A DNA stretch of 64,000 nucleotides from an uncultured Eubacteriales bacterium (GTDB lineage: Bacteria; Bacillota; Clostridia; Oscillospirales; Acutalibacteraceae), in assembly GCA_910584745.1 (NCBI GenBank), contig CAJUDG010000007.1, positions 62,001-126,000 of the forward strand, written 5' to 3'. The translations under genes and the position numbers were made by a program. Of the stretch, positions 61,784 to 64,000 are shown in pieces (positions within the stretch are counted from its first letter, which is position 1; every line of letters begins with the position of its first letter). A model generated the notes under the pieces. It did not search any database. It saw only the letters and a list, made by a program, of their open reading frames with translations, and was not told the origin of the DNA.

Positions 61784-63820
61784 TTATCTGCTCTTTTCTA
61801 TCTGGAAGCTGCTGATAAGCCCGCTCAGCCTCCGGGCCTGCTGTGACAGCTCCTTCGAGACCGCCGCGCTCTTTTCGGCGGCGGCGGAGTTGTCCTGGAC
61901 CACCGAGGATATCTCCTTTATGCCGCCCTCTATCATGGATATCATCTCTGACTGCTGGACGCTGGCGGCGGCGATCTCGTCCATCAGCGTCTTTATGGAC
62001 TGGATGCAGCCGTTGATGTCCTGCATGGCGGAAACGGCCATGTCGGTGGACTCGGTCCCTGTCTTGGCGCTCTGTATGGAGTGGCTGATAAGGTTGTTGG
62101 TGTTCTGGGCGGCCTCGGCAGACCTGCCCGCCAGGGTGCGCACCTCGTCCGCCACTATGGAGAAGCCCTTGCCGGCCGTGCCGGCCCTGGCGGCCTCTAC
62201 GGCGGCGTTCAGGGCCAGGATATTTGTCTGGAAGGCGATGTCCTCTATGGTCTTGATGATGGTGCCTATCTGGGCGGAGGACTGGTCTATATTCCTGGTG
62301 GCCGCGGTCAGCTGCTCCATCTTGGCGTCGGCCTCGGCCGCAAAGCCGGTGGCGCGGTCCACCAGCTCGCTGGCGCTGCCGCAGCGCACGGCGCTGGTCT
62401 GTATCCGGGAGGTAATGGAGGTGACGTTCGTCATAAGGCCGTCCACCGAGGCGGCCTGCTCCGCGGTGCCATTGGCCAGCTCCTGGGCCCCGGAGGACAC
62501 CATCTCCGCGCTGGCGTCCACCTGGCCGGCCACCTGGAAGATGTCCCGGATGACGTTTACAAGGTTATTATGGATGGACTTAAGGCTCTCCGAAAGGGCC
62601 TTGAAGTCGCCGATATAGTAGGTCTCGTTCTCGGTGACGTCCACGGTGAAGTTGCCGTTTGCCATCTCGCCCAGGATGCGCCCCACGTCATCGATGGTCT
62701 TTCTAAGGCAGCTGCACACCCTGTGGGTGGTCTGGGCGATCATGCCGATCTCGTCAGAGCGGCCGTAGAAGGGCTCCAGCTCCTGGTCGGCGGAGAGGTT
62801 CAGGTCCCCAAGGCGGCCAATGGCCCGCTCTACCACCATGAGCTCCCGGCCCTCCCGGCGCAGGAGCAGCAGCGTCAGAAGTATGACGGCGGCGGCCATG
62901 GCGGCGCAAAGGACGCCCACCAAAACGCGCACGCCCGTCACCGAGGAGAAGACCTCCGTGGCGTTGTCCCGGACCATAAAGACCCAGCCCCGGTCCTTCA
63001 GGTACTTATAGACCACCAGCTGCTCCACGTCGTTCTCGTCACGATAGGAGTATGTATTGGCCTGGGTGCCGCCGTCGGCCTTTATGCGCTGGATTATCTC
63101 AAGATACCCGGGGTCTGCGGTCTCTGTATTGAGAAGCTCCTCGTCCTCGTGGTAGAGGTACACCCCGGTGTCCACGTTCAAAAACACGTATTCACTGTCG
63201 GGCAGGCCCTTGATGTCAAGGTCCAAAAGCGAGTCCATCAGGTGGCTGGCATAGACCCCGGCGCCCACGTAGCCGATGCACTGCTCCCCCTCGAATATGG
63301 GGTAGTACATGGACAGTATCATGCTGCCGGTGCCCGGGGACTTCATTATGCCCAGATTCGTCAGCTCCTGCCGGGATAGTATGGTGTTCTGAAAGCTTAC
63401 AAGGGAATCCCCGGACCGGGTGGTGATGCCGATGGCGCTCTCTGAGGTATGGGTCAGCACGTGGGTATCGGGGGTAGCGATGTACAGGCCCTCGAAGATG
63501 CCCTTAACCTCGGCAAAGTCCTCGGTATAGGCCTGGGCCTTTGAGAGCAGCTCCGGGTCCTCGGGGTCCTGGAGCAGCTCCCGGACCTCGCTGCCAAGGG
63601 CGAAGGCGGTCATGTACTCCTCTGCTGAGAGCACATATTCGTCGATGATGGCCGCCCTGGCCTCTACCGCGTCGGTCATCTGGTTGGTTATATCGTTCTC
63701 CACTACGGACGCGGCGTTGGTGGACACAAACAGCCACAGCAGCGCCATCCCCCCAAGGGTGATGGCCGTGGTGATGATGCCAATGCGCGCAGCAAGCTTT
63801 TTGTTTTCTATGAACCTCAT
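61784..63820 (-). CDS. Methyl-accepting chemotaxis protein
   Basis: The 678-residue protein has a membrane helix (13-35), an extracellular dCache-like sensor (about 40-280; YIATPDTHVLTHTSESAIGI, YLYHEDEELLNTETAD), and a second helix (about 295-320). A HAMP-like linker follows, then the signalling domain with the conserved tip IEDIAFQTNILALNAAVEAA, then RAGTAGKGFSIVADEVRTLA. It reports an external ligand to CheA/CheW; the cell is therefore probably motile. The ATG at 63820 has GGAAGGGAG upstream. No che or fla genes are in the window. Confidence 0.96.
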   Translation of the reverse strand: MRFIENKKLAARIGIITTAITLGGMALLWLFVSTNAASVVENDITNQMTDAVEARAAIIDEYVLSAEEYMTAFALGSEVRELLQDPEDPELLSKAQAYTEDFAEVKGIFEGLYIATPDTHVLTHTSESAIGITTRSGDSLVSFQNTILSRQELTNLGIMKSPGTGSMILSMYYPIFEGEQCIGYVGAGVYASHLMDSLLDLDIKGLPDSEYVFLNVDTGVYLYHEDEELLNTETADPGYLEIIQRIKADGGTQANTYSYRDENDVEQLVVYKYLKDRGWVFMVRDNATEVFSSVTGVRVLVGVLCAAMAAAVILLTLLLLRREGRELMVVERAIGRLGDLNLSADQELEPFYGRSDEIGMIAQTTHRVCSCLRKTIDDVGRILGEMANGNFTVDVTENETYYIGDFKALSESLKSIHNNLVNVIRDIFQVAGQVDASAEMVSSGAQELANGTAEQAASVDGLMTNVTSITSRIQTSAVRCGSASELVDRATGFAAEADAKMEQLTAATRNIDQSSAQIGTIIKTIEDIAFQTNILALNAAVEAARAGTAGKGFSIVADEVRTLAGRSAEAAQNTNNLISHSIQSAKTGTESTDMAVSAMQDINGCIQSIKTLMDEIAAASVQQSEMISMIEGGIKEISSVVQDNSAAAEKSAAVSKELSQQARRLSGLISSFQIEKSR

Positions 63821-63881
63821 AAAAACTCCCTTCCGTCGGCGAAAATCCAAGGCAAGCGCCTAGAAAAGTATTTACTATAAT

Positions 63882-63910
63882 ATAATAGCGTATCTTTTCA
63901 CGAATTTCAA
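63882..63910 (-). promoter_or_regulatory. Chemoreceptor gene promoter
   Basis: Minus-strand TTGAAA (63910-63905), 17-nt spacer, TATTAT (63887-63882). It is sigma-A-like, not the sigma-D motility form. The last 90 bases of the window show no gene. Confidence 0.6.
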
Positions 63911-64000
63911 GATTTTTCTGGATGGGGGCGGTAAAAAACCGGCGGCTATGTTACGGGCTCGGCAAAAAATATTCCCTCCGAAACGGGCGGGCAGCCGCTC

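Overview
The window comes from a GC-rich, probably strictly anaerobic Gram-positive bacterium of class Clostridia, most likely an Oscillospirales-type gut commensal; this is inferred from gene content. Supporting genes are a rod-shape operon (mreBCD-PBP2), ZapA, an FHA-SEDS fusion, a flavodiiron protein with built-in rubredoxin, YjdF with its riboswitch, glycogen phosphorylases, a GH2 beta-galactosidase, and strong TTGACA/TATAAT promoters with GGAGG ribosome binding sites. No outer-membrane or respiratory genes are visible. Core genes use ATA (Ile) and AGG (Arg) often despite the GC richness. Several accessory genes do not, which helps mark acquired DNA.

Layout. 1-6.7 kb (minus strand): zapA, U32 peptidase, dut, mreB, mreC, mreD and the 5' part of PBP2, a cell division and elongation block. 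A cluster of DnaA-box-like 9-mers lies just upstream of dut. 7.0-11.4 kb: glycogen phosphorylase and a GH13 maltodextrin hydrolase, then tRNA-Arg(ACG). 11.5-18.8 kb is an accessory region. It starts with an HxlR-family remnant next to the tRNA, followed by a LytTR response regulator and GHKL sensor kinase, a small DUF7662-like protein, an AT-rich hydrolase/CPBP-protease patch, a pair of coiled-coil proteins of unknown function, and a MATE exporter with its Rrf2 regulator. Two direct-repeat sites of LytTR type (9-N12-9) occur here: one before the response regulator and one before the coiled-coil pair. They suggest a self-contained two-component circuit and are the most novel signal in the window.

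19-23.6 kb: a PadR / HAAS-domain / DUF4097 operon, the flavodiiron protein, and tRNA-Gln(CUG) and tRNA-Pro(CGG). 23.7-31 kb: small accessory enzymes (two GNATs, a methyltransferase, an SGNH hydrolase, a histidine phosphatase), an XRE regulator, Tex, and a metallophosphoesterase. 31-36.4 kb (minus): a sugar isomerase-like protein and a lacZ / RNHCP / beta-propeller operon. 36.5-46.3 kb: a double GT-C glycosyltransferase, SecA, a lipoprotein, a beta-helix protein, FHA-SEDS and a P-loop kinase-like protein. 46.4-50.2 kb (minus): 4-alpha-glucanotransferase and a second glycogen phosphorylase. 50.4-54.7 kb: ilvE, mntP, a Nudix hydrolase, a flavodoxin-fold reductase, yebC, and yjdF with its riboswitch. 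54.7-58 kb: an XRE/membrane-protein cassette bracketed by duplicated yjdF 3' ends, then TraX, a lipoprotein and a membrane protein. 58.1-63.8 kb: DUF5054 and DUF4091 carbohydrate-active-like proteins and a chemoreceptor.

Themes: alpha-glucan storage and use (two phosphorylases, GH13, MalQ), envelope growth, and scavenging of plant or host glycans (LacZ, DUF5054/DUF4091). Regulation is read mainly from promoter palindromes: a 16-nt identical operator/promoter core is shared by the PadR operon and the traX gene. All functions are assigned from sequence motifs by eye; no database search was possible.
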